Of a stretch of 64,000 bases of DNA, positions 20,816 through 31,481 are shown piece after piece (positions within the stretch are counted from its first letter, which is position 1; every line of letters starts with the position of its first letter). The notes beneath the pieces were generated by a model. It saw nothing but the letters and a program-made list of their open reading frames with translations, ran no database searches and was not told where the DNA came from. The DNA is from Hetaerina americana (taxonomy: Eukaryota; Arthropoda; Insecta; Odonata; Calopterygidae). The stretch spans positions 92,599,734 through 92,663,733 of the forward strand of contig JAKTNV010000006.1 of the NCBI GenBank assembly GCA_022747635.1, written 5' to 3'. Position numbers and translations under genes: made by a program.

Positions 20816-21695
20816 TGCAGGTGAACTCTTTGTGAAAGTGTACATTTTAAGAAAGAATATTTTGAATTGCAGAGCGTAGAGGATACATCAGTTGCCTCCT
20901 AATCTCAATTTTGCTTGCACTTTTTATGGTTATGCTCTAGATGATTTGGCCCGCGCTTGAGTAACAGGTACTTGGGAGTGGAGTGACATTTACTATGGGA
21001 GATGCTTGAGAGAGTTAAATCTTTTCATTTTAAGTTGTCTTAGAATTTCAATTAGTTTTCATTATTTAGACCATTCTGTTGGGAATTGTCCCATCAGTGA
21101 CCCATGGGACACCCTCCCATTGCGGGCAGTAAGAGGAAACATTTTATCTTATGTTCTATGGAATCATTTTCAATGACTTTTAGTTGCATGTGAAAGTGAA
21201 GGTAATCACTGTTTTGTGATTCATAGATCAAATGATCTCCAGTGTAAGTAAATTTTATCCATAACTGTTAGCTTTGGTTTCAAAGTTTCGGGTGCTATGA
21301 ATCCAAATCCACCTTTCATAAGTATATATATCGTCTTCAGTGAAGCAGGTATGAGTTTATATTCATGTGATGAGTTGGCGATTAAATCATGCAATCGCTG
21401 CTAAAAAGGTGACAGTCCTTTCATGCACTCACGAACCAAGGAAAATATGTACATCTTATAGTATATATAATGAATACATTCATCAGAGCCACTTGAGATT
21501 ATGGAATCGATTCATTCCAAGTAGCCTCAGGTAAAAACTGACTGGAACAGGGTTTATTTGTTGCATGTTATTGTGTATTTGATCAAATCAAGGATTTAGA
21601 AATCTTAAACCTATATGAAACTAAAGCCATTCTTGTATAAATTGAGTTTGATTTATTTGAATCCTCTCTCTCTTACACATGCACACCCATATATT
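20816..21695. other. Intergenic sequence, nothing recognised
   Basis: AT-rich sequence downstream of the SLC17 gene. No open frame of note and no repeat recognised. Confidence 0.35.
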
Positions 21696-21911
21696 GGGAC
21701 AGCACAATAAAACACAAATAAAATAGTAACATTTAAAAGGACACTCACACGGTAAATTATTTCAGCTTTCGGCCAATTCCGAGGCCTTATTCAAGTAAGA
21801 TGGACTTTCGGCCCTCTCCGAGGCCTCGAAAGGGCTGAAAGCTTAAACAATTTACCATGTGAGTGTCCTTTTAAATGTTATTATTTTATTTGTGTTCTAT
21901 TGTACCATCCC
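21696..21911. repeat. Stand-alone hairpin made of two inverted Penelope-like terminal repeats
   Basis: Two arms, about 21696-21790 and 21815-21911, are imperfect inverted copies (for example AACATTTAAAAGGACACTCA against its complement). Each arm matches the segment at 36836-36925 that follows a Penelope-like coding region (GGCCGAAAGCT, then AACAATTTACC, GTGAGTG and a stretch ending TTTGTGTT). Each arm holds a hammerhead-like core with GAAAGCT. There is no coding sequence inside. It looks like a non-autonomous fold-back unit or leftover inverted pseudo-LTR pair of a Penelope-like element. Confidence 0.65.
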
Positions 21912-21970
21912 ACTGTTATACTGCCCATGTGAGTGTTTCCGTATCATCAATATATATATATTTTTTTTTA

Positions 21971-23317
21971 AGGTAATCTAACGGTTAAGGTAAGTTTTTC
22001 GATGGACACAACTACCAAACAAATATTTTATTACTCCTAACAAAACACAAAATCCATCATCCTACTCTATATCAGGTCCCTCTTCATCTCTGAGTACTTT
22101 CTTCCTCCCTTCATCCTGTCCAACATCCCTATCCTGTTCCTTCCCTTTCTTCTTTTGCCCAACATTCTACCCTCTATCACAGTCTTCAACATCCCACTGC
22201 CGGTCAACACCCCCTTCATCCACTTTTCCTGCCTCCATAGGATTGCTCCCAACAAACCCCTCTCTTTGCCCACCATACCAAGTACTTCCTCATTTGTTTT
22301 CTTCTCTGTCCATTGCACCTTCTCCATTCTTCTCCACACCCACATTTCAAAAGCCTCCAATCTACGTCTATCCTCCTGCTTCAATGACCACGTTTCCGCA
22401 CTTAACATAGCTACGCTCCATATCAAAGTTTTTACGAGTCTTTTCTTAACATCCTTACTCAACTTCCCTGTCATCAACTCCCTCCTCCTTGTGAAAGCCT
22501 CTTTGCCTAGCGCAATTCTTCTCCTTACGTTCCTACTACTTTGACCGTGTTGGTCCAAAACACTACCAAGATACGTAAACTGCTCTACCTGCTCTACTTT
22601 TTGCCCTCCTATTTTAATGTTAAGCTTGGCCTTTTTCTTTCTAGAAAATCGCATAACCTTTGTTTTATTAATATTGATTCTCATCCCATACCTGTCGCAC
22701 TGAATTTCCAATTCACTCAGCAATGCTTGCAGCCCCTTGGCTGACTGACAAACTAAAGCTTGGTCATCAGCAAACCTAACTGATTTTACGAATCCCCCGC
22801 CCACTTTCATTCCTACCTCGAGTTCTTCCCATGCCTCTTTGATCATTTCCTCTGCATACAGCTTGAACAGCAACGGTGATAATGGGCAACCCTGCCTTAC
22901 ACCCCTTCCTAACACTGGCCATCCTGATTCCCCGTTTCCCATCTGCACCTGAGCAGTCTGAGACATGTACAGGTTGCGGATTAGCCTCCTTTCCCTCCAA
23001 TCTATTCCTATTTTCTGCAATATACTCATTAGTTTTTCCCAATTCACCCTATCAAACGCTTTTTCGAAATCTAAGAAACAGGCAAATACCTCCTGGTTGT
23101 GTTCTATATTCCTCTCGATTAATAATCTCATTACTGCAATGGCATCTCGGGTACCTCTCCCCTTCCTAAACCCAAACTGATCATCCCCTAAGTAATCATT
23201 TGCCCTACTCTCTATCCTTTTGTTTATGATCCTGAGAACAACTTTAGCTGGATGGGATATCAAACTAATTGTCCTATGGTCCTCACATGACGTGGCCTTT
23301 ACCTTTTTCGGAATAGG
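21971..23317 (-). mobile_element. RTE-type LINE, 5'-truncated, intact RT C-terminal frame
   Basis: The minus-strand copy runs from a break at 23317 (inside RT block 1) to the 3' end at 21971, where the conserved terminal motif is followed by a T-run/TA tract. TA microsatellite flanks both sides. The endonuclease and the first part of RT are missing. With the plus copy at 24170-25515 it forms a 1.35-kb inverted repeat. Confidence 0.85.
22067..23317 (-). pseudogene. RTE reverse transcriptase, C-terminal part
   Basis: About 417 codons without a stop. Motifs in order: PIPKKVKATSCEDHRTISLI (RT 2), FGFRKGRGTRDAI (3), FLDFEKAFDRVNWEKL (A), GRGVRQGCPLSPLLFKLY (B), VRFADDQALV (catalytic C), then the family C-terminal domain SAETWSLKQEDRRRLEAFEM and KKTNEEVLGMVG. 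The catalytic FADD is intact. The frame continues upstream through the TA repeat, giving an artificial Tyr-Ile run, so no natural start exists. Motif order and C-terminal domain fit the RTE/BovB-like group. Confidence 0.85.
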
Positions 23318-23328
23318 TATATATATAT

Positions 23329-23374
<46 letters not shown>

Positions 23375-23378
23375 TTTA
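23318..23378. repeat. TA microsatellite with T-run
   Basis: About 48 bases of TA dinucleotide followed by a T-run, lying between two RTE 3'/5' junctions. TA repeats also flank the copies at 21950, 25526, 35095 and 45737. Confidence 0.85.
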
Positions 23379-23434
23379 AGGTAGGTTTTTGGATGGAAAC
23401 AACTACCAAACAAATATTTTATTACTCCTAACAA
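23379..23434 (-). mobile_element. RTE 3'-end cap, inverted
   Basis: AAGGTAGGTTTTTGGATGG and CCAAACAAATATTTTATTAC are the complement of the family 3' terminus. The 56-bp piece is joined directly to a plus-strand RTE copy starting at about 23435. Confidence 0.75.
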
Positions 23435-25525
23435 CAGGCGGTAGAGAAAATAATGGAGAATGGCAAAGGGCTCAGTACTATCGAAGAAAAATGGGAAATG
23501 ATCAAGAAAGGGTTGTCTAAAGCCGCAAAAGACACTATTGGAACCGTTAACGCTAAAAGGACTAGGAAACCATGGATCACGGAAGAGATGATTACAAAGA
23601 TGGATGAGTGGAGAAAATGGAAGAATATGAATACAGAATTAGGCAAAATGAAGTACAAAGAATTGAACAATAAATTGAGGCGGGCAACAAATAAAGCAAA
23701 AGAAGCATGGTGGAAGACGCAGTGCGAGGATATGGAAAGTCTGCAGAGGAAGGGTGAAATCGGTGCGCTGTACAGCAAAGTTAAATCGTTATCGGGAAGT
23801 AAGAAAGGAAGAGCTATGCTAACAGTTAGAGATAAGGCGGGTAAGGTAATAATTGACGCAGGTAAGATCCAAGTGAGATGGAAGGAGTATATAGAAGAAC
23901 TGCATGGTAAAGAACTCAGACCAACAAAATTAGACATTGAAAAAGAAAATGACGTAGAGGAGGACAGCTTAGGTCCAGGCATACTAGACCATGAAATAGA
24001 AAGGGCATTAAGGGAGATGAAACTAAATAAGGCCGTGGGGGTAGATAACATTCCCGTGGAACTTTTAAAATGCTTAAGAAAATGTGGGAGGAAGAGGCTA
24101 TATGGGCTGATCCGTAGTATTTATGAGGAGGGAATCTGGCCGGAAGACTTTGTGAGATCAGTTTTAGTTCCTATTCCGAAAAATGTAAAGGCCACGTCAT
24201 GCAAGGACTATAGGACAATTAGTTTGATATCCCACGCAGCTAAAGTTGTTCTCAGGGTCATAAACAAAAGGATAGAGAGCAGGGCAAATGATTACTTAGG
24301 GGATGATCAGTTTGGGTTTAGGAAGGGGAGAGGTACGCGTGATGCCATTGCAGTAATGAGATTATTAATCGAGAGGAATATAGAACACAACCAGTAGGTA
24401 TTTGCCTGTTTCGTAGATTTCGAAAAAGCGTTTGATAGGGTGAATTGGGAAAAACTAATGAGTATATTGCAGAAAATAGGAATAGATTGGAGGGAAAGGA
24501 GGCTAATCCGCAACCTGTACATGTCTCAGACTGCTCAGGTGCGGGTGGGAAACGGGGAGTCAGGATGGCCAGTGTTAGGAAGGGGTGTAAGGCAGGGTTG
24601 CCTATTATCACCGTTGCTGTTCAAGCTGTATGCAGAGGAAATGATCAAAGAGGCATGGGAAGAACTGGAGGTAGGAATGAAAGTGGGCGTGGGATTCGTA
24701 AAATCAGTTAGGTTTGCTGATGACCAAGCCTTAGTTTGTCAGTCAGCCAAGGGGCTGCAAGCATTGCTGAGTGAAGTGGAAATTCAGTGCGACAGGTATG
24801 GGATGAGAATCAATATTAAGAAAACAAAGGTTATGCGATTTTCTAGGAAAAAAAAGGCCAAGCTTAACATTAAAATAGGAGGGCAAAAACTAGAGCGGGT
24901 AGAACAGTTTACGTATCTCAGTAGTGTTTTGGACCAACACATTCAAAGTAGTAGGGACATAAGGAGGAGAATTGTGCTAGGCAAAGAGGCTTTCACAAGG
25001 AGGAGGGAGTTGATAACGGGGACTTTGAGTAAGGATGTTAAGAAAAGAGTCGTAAAAACTTTGATATGGAGCGTAGCTATGTACGGTGCGGAAACGTGGT
25101 CATTGAAGCAGGAGGATAGACGTAGACTGGAGGCTTTTGAAATGTGGGTGTGGAGAAGAATGGAGAAGGTGAAATGGACAGAGAAGAAAACAAATGAGGA
25201 AGTACTTGGTATGGTGGGCAAAGAGAGGGGTTTGTTGGGAGCAATCCTATGGAGGCAGGAAAAGTGGATGAAGGGGGTGTTGACCGGAAGTGGGATGTTG
25301 AAGACTGTGATAGAGGGTAGAATGTTGGGCAAAAGAGGAAAGGGAAGGAACAGGATAGGGATGTTGGATGGGATGAAGGGAGGAAGAAAGTACTCAGAGA
25401 TGAAGAGGGACCTGATATAGAGTAGGATGATGGATTTTGTGTTTTGTAGGAGTAATAAAATATTTGTTTGGTATTTGTGTCCATCGAAAAACCTACCTTA
25501 ACCGGTAGATTACCTTAAAAAAAAA
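23435..25525 (+). mobile_element. RTE-type LINE, long 5'-truncated copy
   Basis: The copy starts inside the linker after the endonuclease and runs through complete RT to the 3' terminus (TACCTTAACCGGTAGATTAC) and an A/TA tail. The C-terminal coding end at 25420 and the 3' UTR match the copies at 21971-23317 and 45228-45734 closely. TA microsatellite follows. Confidence 0.9.
23453..25420 (+). pseudogene. RTE ORF2 lacking the endonuclease, one nonsense codon
   Basis: 655 codons in one frame interrupted only by TAG at 24395-24397, in the stretch before FDKAF-type motif A. Domains in order: linker (KPWITEEMITKMDEW), RT blocks 0-2 (NKAVGVDNIPVELLK, VPIPKNVKATS), FGFRKGRGTRDAI, motif A (FEKAFDRMNWEKL-like, after the stop), GRGVRQGCLLSPLLF, catalytic FADDQALV, then the C-terminal YGAETWSLKQEDRRRLEAFE domain. 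No APE domain. Because a single stop separates the halves, the insertion is fairly young. Confidence 0.88.
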
Positions 25526-25575
25526 TATATATATATATATTTATATATATATATATATTTATTTATTTTTATATG
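25526..25575. repeat. TA-rich microsatellite
   Basis: Interrupted TA repeats between the RTE tail and an ACACAC stretch that leads into the R1-type LINE. Confidence 0.75.
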
Positions 25576-25579
25576 CACA

Positions 25580-28480
25580 CACACACATCAGTGCTCATTG
25601 CTAGGGATTTCTATGCATGGGCAATAGAGTGTGGAAGCACGAAGACAAACACCAGGGACCGGGAAGTGCTCGAAGCGGTTGCGACGCTAGAATTGGAGCT
25701 CGCCAATATGGGAGCAGCCCCTACGTTTATCAAGGCTGGCAAGTCATCTATAGTCGACCTGATCTTCATCGATTCTAAATTGATGGGGAAAGATTATGGC
25801 TGGAGAGTTAGCGATCGTTGCACGGGAAGCAACCACCAAGCTCTTGTGTACAGGCTGCAAAATGGCAGTGGGAAAGTTGAGATGAAGCCGAGGTGGGAGA
25901 AGAAGTGGGCTATGAACACTTTTGAAGAGGAGGTATTCCTTTATATGCTGCGGGAAACTAAGATCTGTGGAACTGCAGAAGAGAGATCCCGACATCTGAG
26001 TCAGGTACTGACGACAGCCTGTGATTCCTCAATGGCTATAAAAACTAACGCTCACGGTCACCCTCCAGTTTACTGGTGGAATGAGGATATTGCCCCCCTA
26101 CGACGGGTGTGTCTGCGGTCCAGGAGGAAACAGCAACGAGCGAAGAACAGACTGCGATTCCAGGAGCTTCATGCTATCAATGAGACATCGCAGAGAACTA
26201 AAACGAGCCATAAAAACTACCATAAGAAAGTTTTGGTACGAGTTCTGTGAAGACGTTGAGCACGATCCATGGGACAGACCATACAAAATGGGTATGAGTA
26301 AGGTGAAGCCCAGGAGTGTAAAAAGTCCGTCTAGTCTAGACTTCCTCAATCAGGTTGTTGGACACATTTCCAAAGCAGTAGGAGAGGGCAGCTGGAACAG
26401 GCTTGAGAAGGTTCCAGGATACAGAAGAGGTACCTGAGGTCGGTGAAGCTGAATTGAGCGGCGGCTTTCAGAATAGGGGTGGGCAAATGCCCAGGACTTG
26501 AAGGTGTGCCGGGTCTGGCTATAAAGGTAGCTGCTCTTAAAACTCCAGAACCATTCAGGGCAAAACTTAACGAGTGTCTGAGGGAAGGATACTTTCCGAT
26601 AATGTGGAGGAGGCAGAAGTTGGTACTTCTCCCGAAGGGAGATAAACAACCTGGACAGCCGTCCGCTTACCGACTGCTATGCATGCTTGACATAGCTGGT
26701 AAGCTTTTCAAGTGAATAATTTCCGTTAGACTGGAGGTGGCTGTTGCACAAGCTGGGGGCTTCTCCAATAATCAGTTTGGTCTCAGGAGAGGTCGATCAA
26801 CCATTGACGCTATAGGCCGCATTGTAAATCTGGCCAAGGATGCCATTAAGGAAAGTAGAAGCGCAAGACGAATGTGTGCTAATATTTCATTGGACATTCA
26901 TAATGCCTTTAACTCAGCTAGATGGAAAGATATAATGAAGGCATTGGAGCGCCTTAAATGCAGCTCCACCTGCGAAAGATAATCTCAAGCTATCTTTATG
27001 TCCGGACATTAGTCTACGACACTGGCGACAGAGCTCACTCATACAACATCACAGGAGGAGTGCCACAGGGTTCTGTTCTGGGATCCCTGCTCTGGATCAT
27101 CATATACAATGGCTTGCTCAGACTGTAGTTCCAAGAGGAGGTGTCAATCATGGCCTTTGCTGATGGTGCAGCACTGGTCGTGAGCATTAAAAGCGTGGAG
27201 AAGATTCAATACCTGTCGGATCGATCCATTGAACAGGTATCTGATTGGCTGAAAGACCATGGTTTGAGTCTCGCAGCAGAAAAAATGGAAGCAATACTTA
27301 AAGCACACACCAAGGACAGATGCCACCTTCATAGTAGAAGGAAGGCAATACGAACAGCGGATGCGATAAGATCTCTGGGGGTGACCCTTGATGGCAGGCA
27401 TCTTTCAAGGAACACCTCCAAAAGGTGGGCTCAAAGGCATTGAAGGTGGCTGGAGCGTTGGCAGGAATTATGCCCAACATTGTAGGGCCAAGAGAACCTA
27501 AGCAGCGACCACTCGCTACTGTGGTTACTTCTGTGATTTTGTATGGGGCACCAGTATGGTCCGGTGCACTGATCAAGAATGGAAGTTATGGAGAAACCTG
27601 CCGTCAAGCTTATAGGACAGTGGCCCTCAGGGTTACACGAGCCTATCAGTTGGTATCTGGCATCACCCTTTCCGTGATTGGGGGACTTCCTCTGATAGAT
27701 CTCCTGGCAAAGGAACGTGCCAGGAACTACCAAAGATGGTGGCAAAATGCGAGATCTGAGGAAGCTCATTGGAGTAGTTACAATCGATGGCCATTGGAAA
27801 TGATGGAGGAGTGGCAGCAGAGGTGGGATGCAGCCAAGGAGGGTTGACGGACTCATAGAATTGTCCCGGACATCTTAGCATGGATTGGCAGAGGACATGA
27901 CAATGTAACGTTCCAGCTCACCCAGGTACTTACCGGCCGGTAACTTCCGGCCGGTGTCCGGTACCGGAAACTTATGCAGCTTTCTACATCACATTGGGGT
28001 GTATAGTTGAGCAGATTGCCCAGGCTGCCTTGGTGAGGATGAGGATGTGGAGCACATCTTGTTTCGATGTCCAAGATTCACCGAGGAAAGAGACGCATTT
28101 CATAGCACATGGCAAGGTCCCATGACCCTGGAAGGTTCGGGGTCCTGTCTGCTTAGATCAGAGGCAGACTGGAATGCTGCAGTTACTTTGGCGACAACCA
28201 TAGTAGAGGATCTGAGCCGCATCAGGCAAATTGAAGAAGGAAGAATCGCAGCAGCGTCATAAGAGGACTGAATCAATACCAGAAGTGGCCTAAGAGGCAT
28301 GTCTGCCCTACCGAAGTAATGCCAAATGGCAGTTTCTGGCGGGCAGGCACAAAAAGAAGTTTGGGAGTTTAGTGAGTAGGCTGAGGGATGGGTCACTGTT
28401 GGCTAAAGTGCTCACCGTGGGAGAGTCCCACACACCACGAGTCCTGATGGCTCACGATGGTGTGTAGAGCATTCTCCAAC
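25580..28480 (+). mobile_element. R1-clade LINE relic, copy 1
   Basis: Broken coding frames follow the R1-clade order. The endonuclease C-terminal part is at 25580-25880 (ARDFYAWAIECGSTK, mutated from GDFNAW, then SSIVDLIFID). Next come PVYWWNEDIAPLRRVC (26070), GPGLEGVPGLAIK-type block (26480), LVLLPKGDKQPGQPSAYRLL (26620), FGLRRGRSTIDAI (26780), LDIHNAFNSARW (26890), GVPQGSVLG (27058) and MAFADGAALV (27145). A zinc-knuckle C-terminus lies at 28020-28095 (CPGCLGEDEDVEHILFRC). The catalytic FADD reads FADG. At least five frameshifts or stops. 5'-truncated within the endonuclease. Confidence 0.85.
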
Positions 28481-28544
28481 TCTACTGGGAAAAAACACAC
28501 TTAGACACACAAACATACTCACACATGCACAAGTAAACTTGATC

Positions 28545-31481
28545 TGTTGCCAATTTCCTGACTGTGCAGGAAGCACAAAAGATGGCAATGGATTTCTGAT
28601 TCAACTGGAAAAGTGACTATCTGGTCGTGCAATGGCCTTCCATTCCAGAGTACCAACGAGAATGCACAAAGAGAATTTGTAAGGGCTAAACTTGAAGACA
28701 TTCACTTATACAGCTGCTATGCATCACCCAGTTATGACTTAAGTCATTTTGCTGACTTCCTTGATAGGCTAACTGCAGATGCCAGGGGACACTCCTGTGG
28801 GAGACTTCAATGCTTGGGCAGTTGACTGGGGAAGCAAGGTGGCAAATCCCAAAGGCCAGGTGCTACTGGAAGCATTCAGCAGCGTAGATGTCGTGTTTCT
28901 TAACAAGGGGAACAAATGGACCTTTGAGAAAGGAGGCAAATGCTCAATTGTGGACCTCACCTTTGTCAGTCAATGTCGCGCTTCAGACAACAACAATGAC
29001 TGGGAGGTAACGGACATCTTACACCTCAGTTATCACCATCTGATCTCTTGCGAGGTGTTTACTGCCAATCCAGGGAGAGTGCCATCACCTAAAAAGACAA
29101 ACTTGGTTGGATGGAAGGTCAGCGCTTTCGACCGCGAACTTTTTACTGCAGCGCTGGAAAGAGGGCCAGTCATTGCAAGAAATGCAACCGATGAGGTGAA
29201 GGAGGTTACGAGTTGGATAACCAAGGCATGTGACCTAACAATGCCGTGTAAAGGAAAAGGTAATCGACAATTACCTGTATACTGGTGGAATGACATAATA
29301 GCTATGTTACGTTGAGTGAGAATGCATTCAAACAAGAAGACAGGCTAAAAGGAATAGGCGTAAGCCCAATTACTTCACTGAGGAAAAGATCTAGAAAGAT
29401 GCCCGGAGTAAGCTGGCTAAGGTGATCAAGACCAGCAAGAGGAAATGTTAGGAGGAGCTATTGAAAGAGGTCAATAGTGATCTATAGGGTAGACCATACA
29501 AGGTAATAATGAAAAGGCTAAGGATCCAGTCAGTGCCCTCACCCATATGCCCAAAAAAGCTACAAAAGATTCACTCAGTGGAAACGGCAGAGACTAGTTC
29601 TTCTCCCTAAAGGAAAGAAGCCACCAGACGAACCATCATCCTATCATCCACTCTGCATGCTTGATATGGCAGGAAAAATTTTCGAGTGAATAATCTATGG
29701 GAGAATCAAAGAAGTATCGGAGAGACATCTATCCGACAATCAGTTGGGATTGCAGCAGAACCGTGACACTTGATGTCATCAGTCTCATCATTAATAAGGC
29801 AAGAGAGGCAATAGCTGGCAAAATGTGGAAAAACGGCAGGAAACAGTACTGCCTGATAGTGACATTAGATATCAAAAATGCATTCAACTCGGTCAGATGG
29901 GATCGTATTATGGAGGTGCTCTCTGAAATGGGTGTCCCGGGACACATACAGAAGATGGTGAGGAGCTATTTAAAAGACCGAATTCTGAGGTATGACACCA
30001 ACAAAGGTCCTAAGCAGCATCATGTGACCAGAGAAGTTCCACAAGGCTTGGTGCTTGGACCGCTACTTTTGAATATCATGTATGATGGGCTCCTGAGAAT
30101 TAAGGCCCCAGAGGAGTGACCAAAGTGGCATTAGGTGACGATGTTGCAATGGTCATCATGGCAAAGCATCTGGATGAGGTCACCCACCTCTCCAGTGTTT
30201 CCTTTGAGATGTGTAAAGAATGGATGGAGCAAATGGGATTAGAGCTGGCCGAACACAAAACAGAAGGGGTCCCAGTCACCAGCAGGAAGACCCTGGAGAC
30301 CATAACTCTGAGAGTGGGAGAACATCAAATTGCCACCCAGTCATCTTTACGATACCTTGGCGTGCAGATTGACTCACGTCTGAATTTCAAAGCCCAGGTG
30401 GAGAGCGCAAGCTCAAAGGCAGCTGCAGTTTGGCAAGGCCCTATCACGGCTCATGCCCAACGTCGGAGGTCCAAAGCAAAAGAGGAGAGCACTCCTTACA
30501 TCAATCACCACATCGGTAATAATGTATGGCATTGAAATTTGAGTCGATGCACTTGCAACCCAGAGCATGCATAAGAAAGTGACGTCCGTATATCAGCTAA
30601 GTGCCCCCTACGAGTAGCAAGTGGATTCTGCACGGTGTCCAAGGAAGCAGTAGAAGTCATCTCAGGATTGCTGCAAATAGAAATACTAGTGGAAGAACGG
30701 AAGGAGATCTTCAAATGAAGGAAACCTCAATGAGATCTGAAAGACAAGAAAAAGAAGAGGACCTGAAAACTGAATAACGTAAAAGGAGTTTAGAACGGTG
30801 GCAGAAAAGTTGGGATGACTTGACTAAGGGCCGATGGATGAAACGGTTGATTCCCGAAATGGACCAGTGGCTAAATCGCAGTCACAGTGAGGTCAACTAT
30901 TACCTGACATAGATGCTATCAGGCCATGGGTGCTACCGAGGCTACCTCTACAAATTCCAGCACGAGGAGTCCCCAGAGTGCCCATCCTGTGTAGGAGTCA
31001 GCAAATATAGAAAACATGTGTTCCTCAAAGTGCCCTAGATATGATGAAGCTAGGATAGAGCTAAAAATGACGATTAAACAGAGTATAATTCCAGAAAGGT
31101 TGATGGAGGTGATGATATCATCAAAGGAGGCATGGAGAGCAGTCAATATCTTTGCATCGAAAGTTCAAGAGGACTGGAATTCGAAGAGCAGAAGAGAAAG
31201 ACGAATGAACATTGAGAAAAGATTAATGAAGATAGAATATAAGAGAGACAAGATTAGAAGAAAGAGGAGTATGAGAGGAAAAACCACCTGAATGAAGAGC
31301 ATCCCAAACCCCTAATCTTGCCACCAACATCATGGCAGGAAGGGGGGAGTAAGGATGCCGCAAAACAGATGAAAGAGGTAGCAATAGCCACGAAGTAAGG
31401 CCTGATGGCAGTTCTGTGGGAGATTAGGCTTGGATGTAAAGAGGATAGTTTTTTACTTGGTATGGGTCGCTGCGTATGCTC
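28545..31481 (+). mobile_element. R1-clade LINE relic, copy 2 (head-to-tail with copy 1)
   Basis: The same domain order as copy 1 but clearly diverged from it, so not a recent tandem duplicate. It has GDFNAWAVDWGSK (28800), LPVYWWNDIIAMLR (29270), LVLLPKGKKPPDEPSSYHPL-like block in broken frame (29600), IVTLDIKNAFNSVRWD (29860), VPQGLVLGPLLLNIMYDGLL (30030), a degraded catalytic block with GDDVAMV (30135) and a damaged zinc knuckle (30970-31030). Several stops and frameshifts. The 3' end is cut where a minus-strand RTE copy begins. Confidence 0.82.

Noticed and set aside
23428..24051. 207-codon minus-strand frame
   Set aside because: Antisense shadow of the RTE RT frame; the same pattern recurs opposite every RTE copy.
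25580..31481. rDNA context for the R1-type elements
   Set aside because: No 28S-like sequence flanks either copy.
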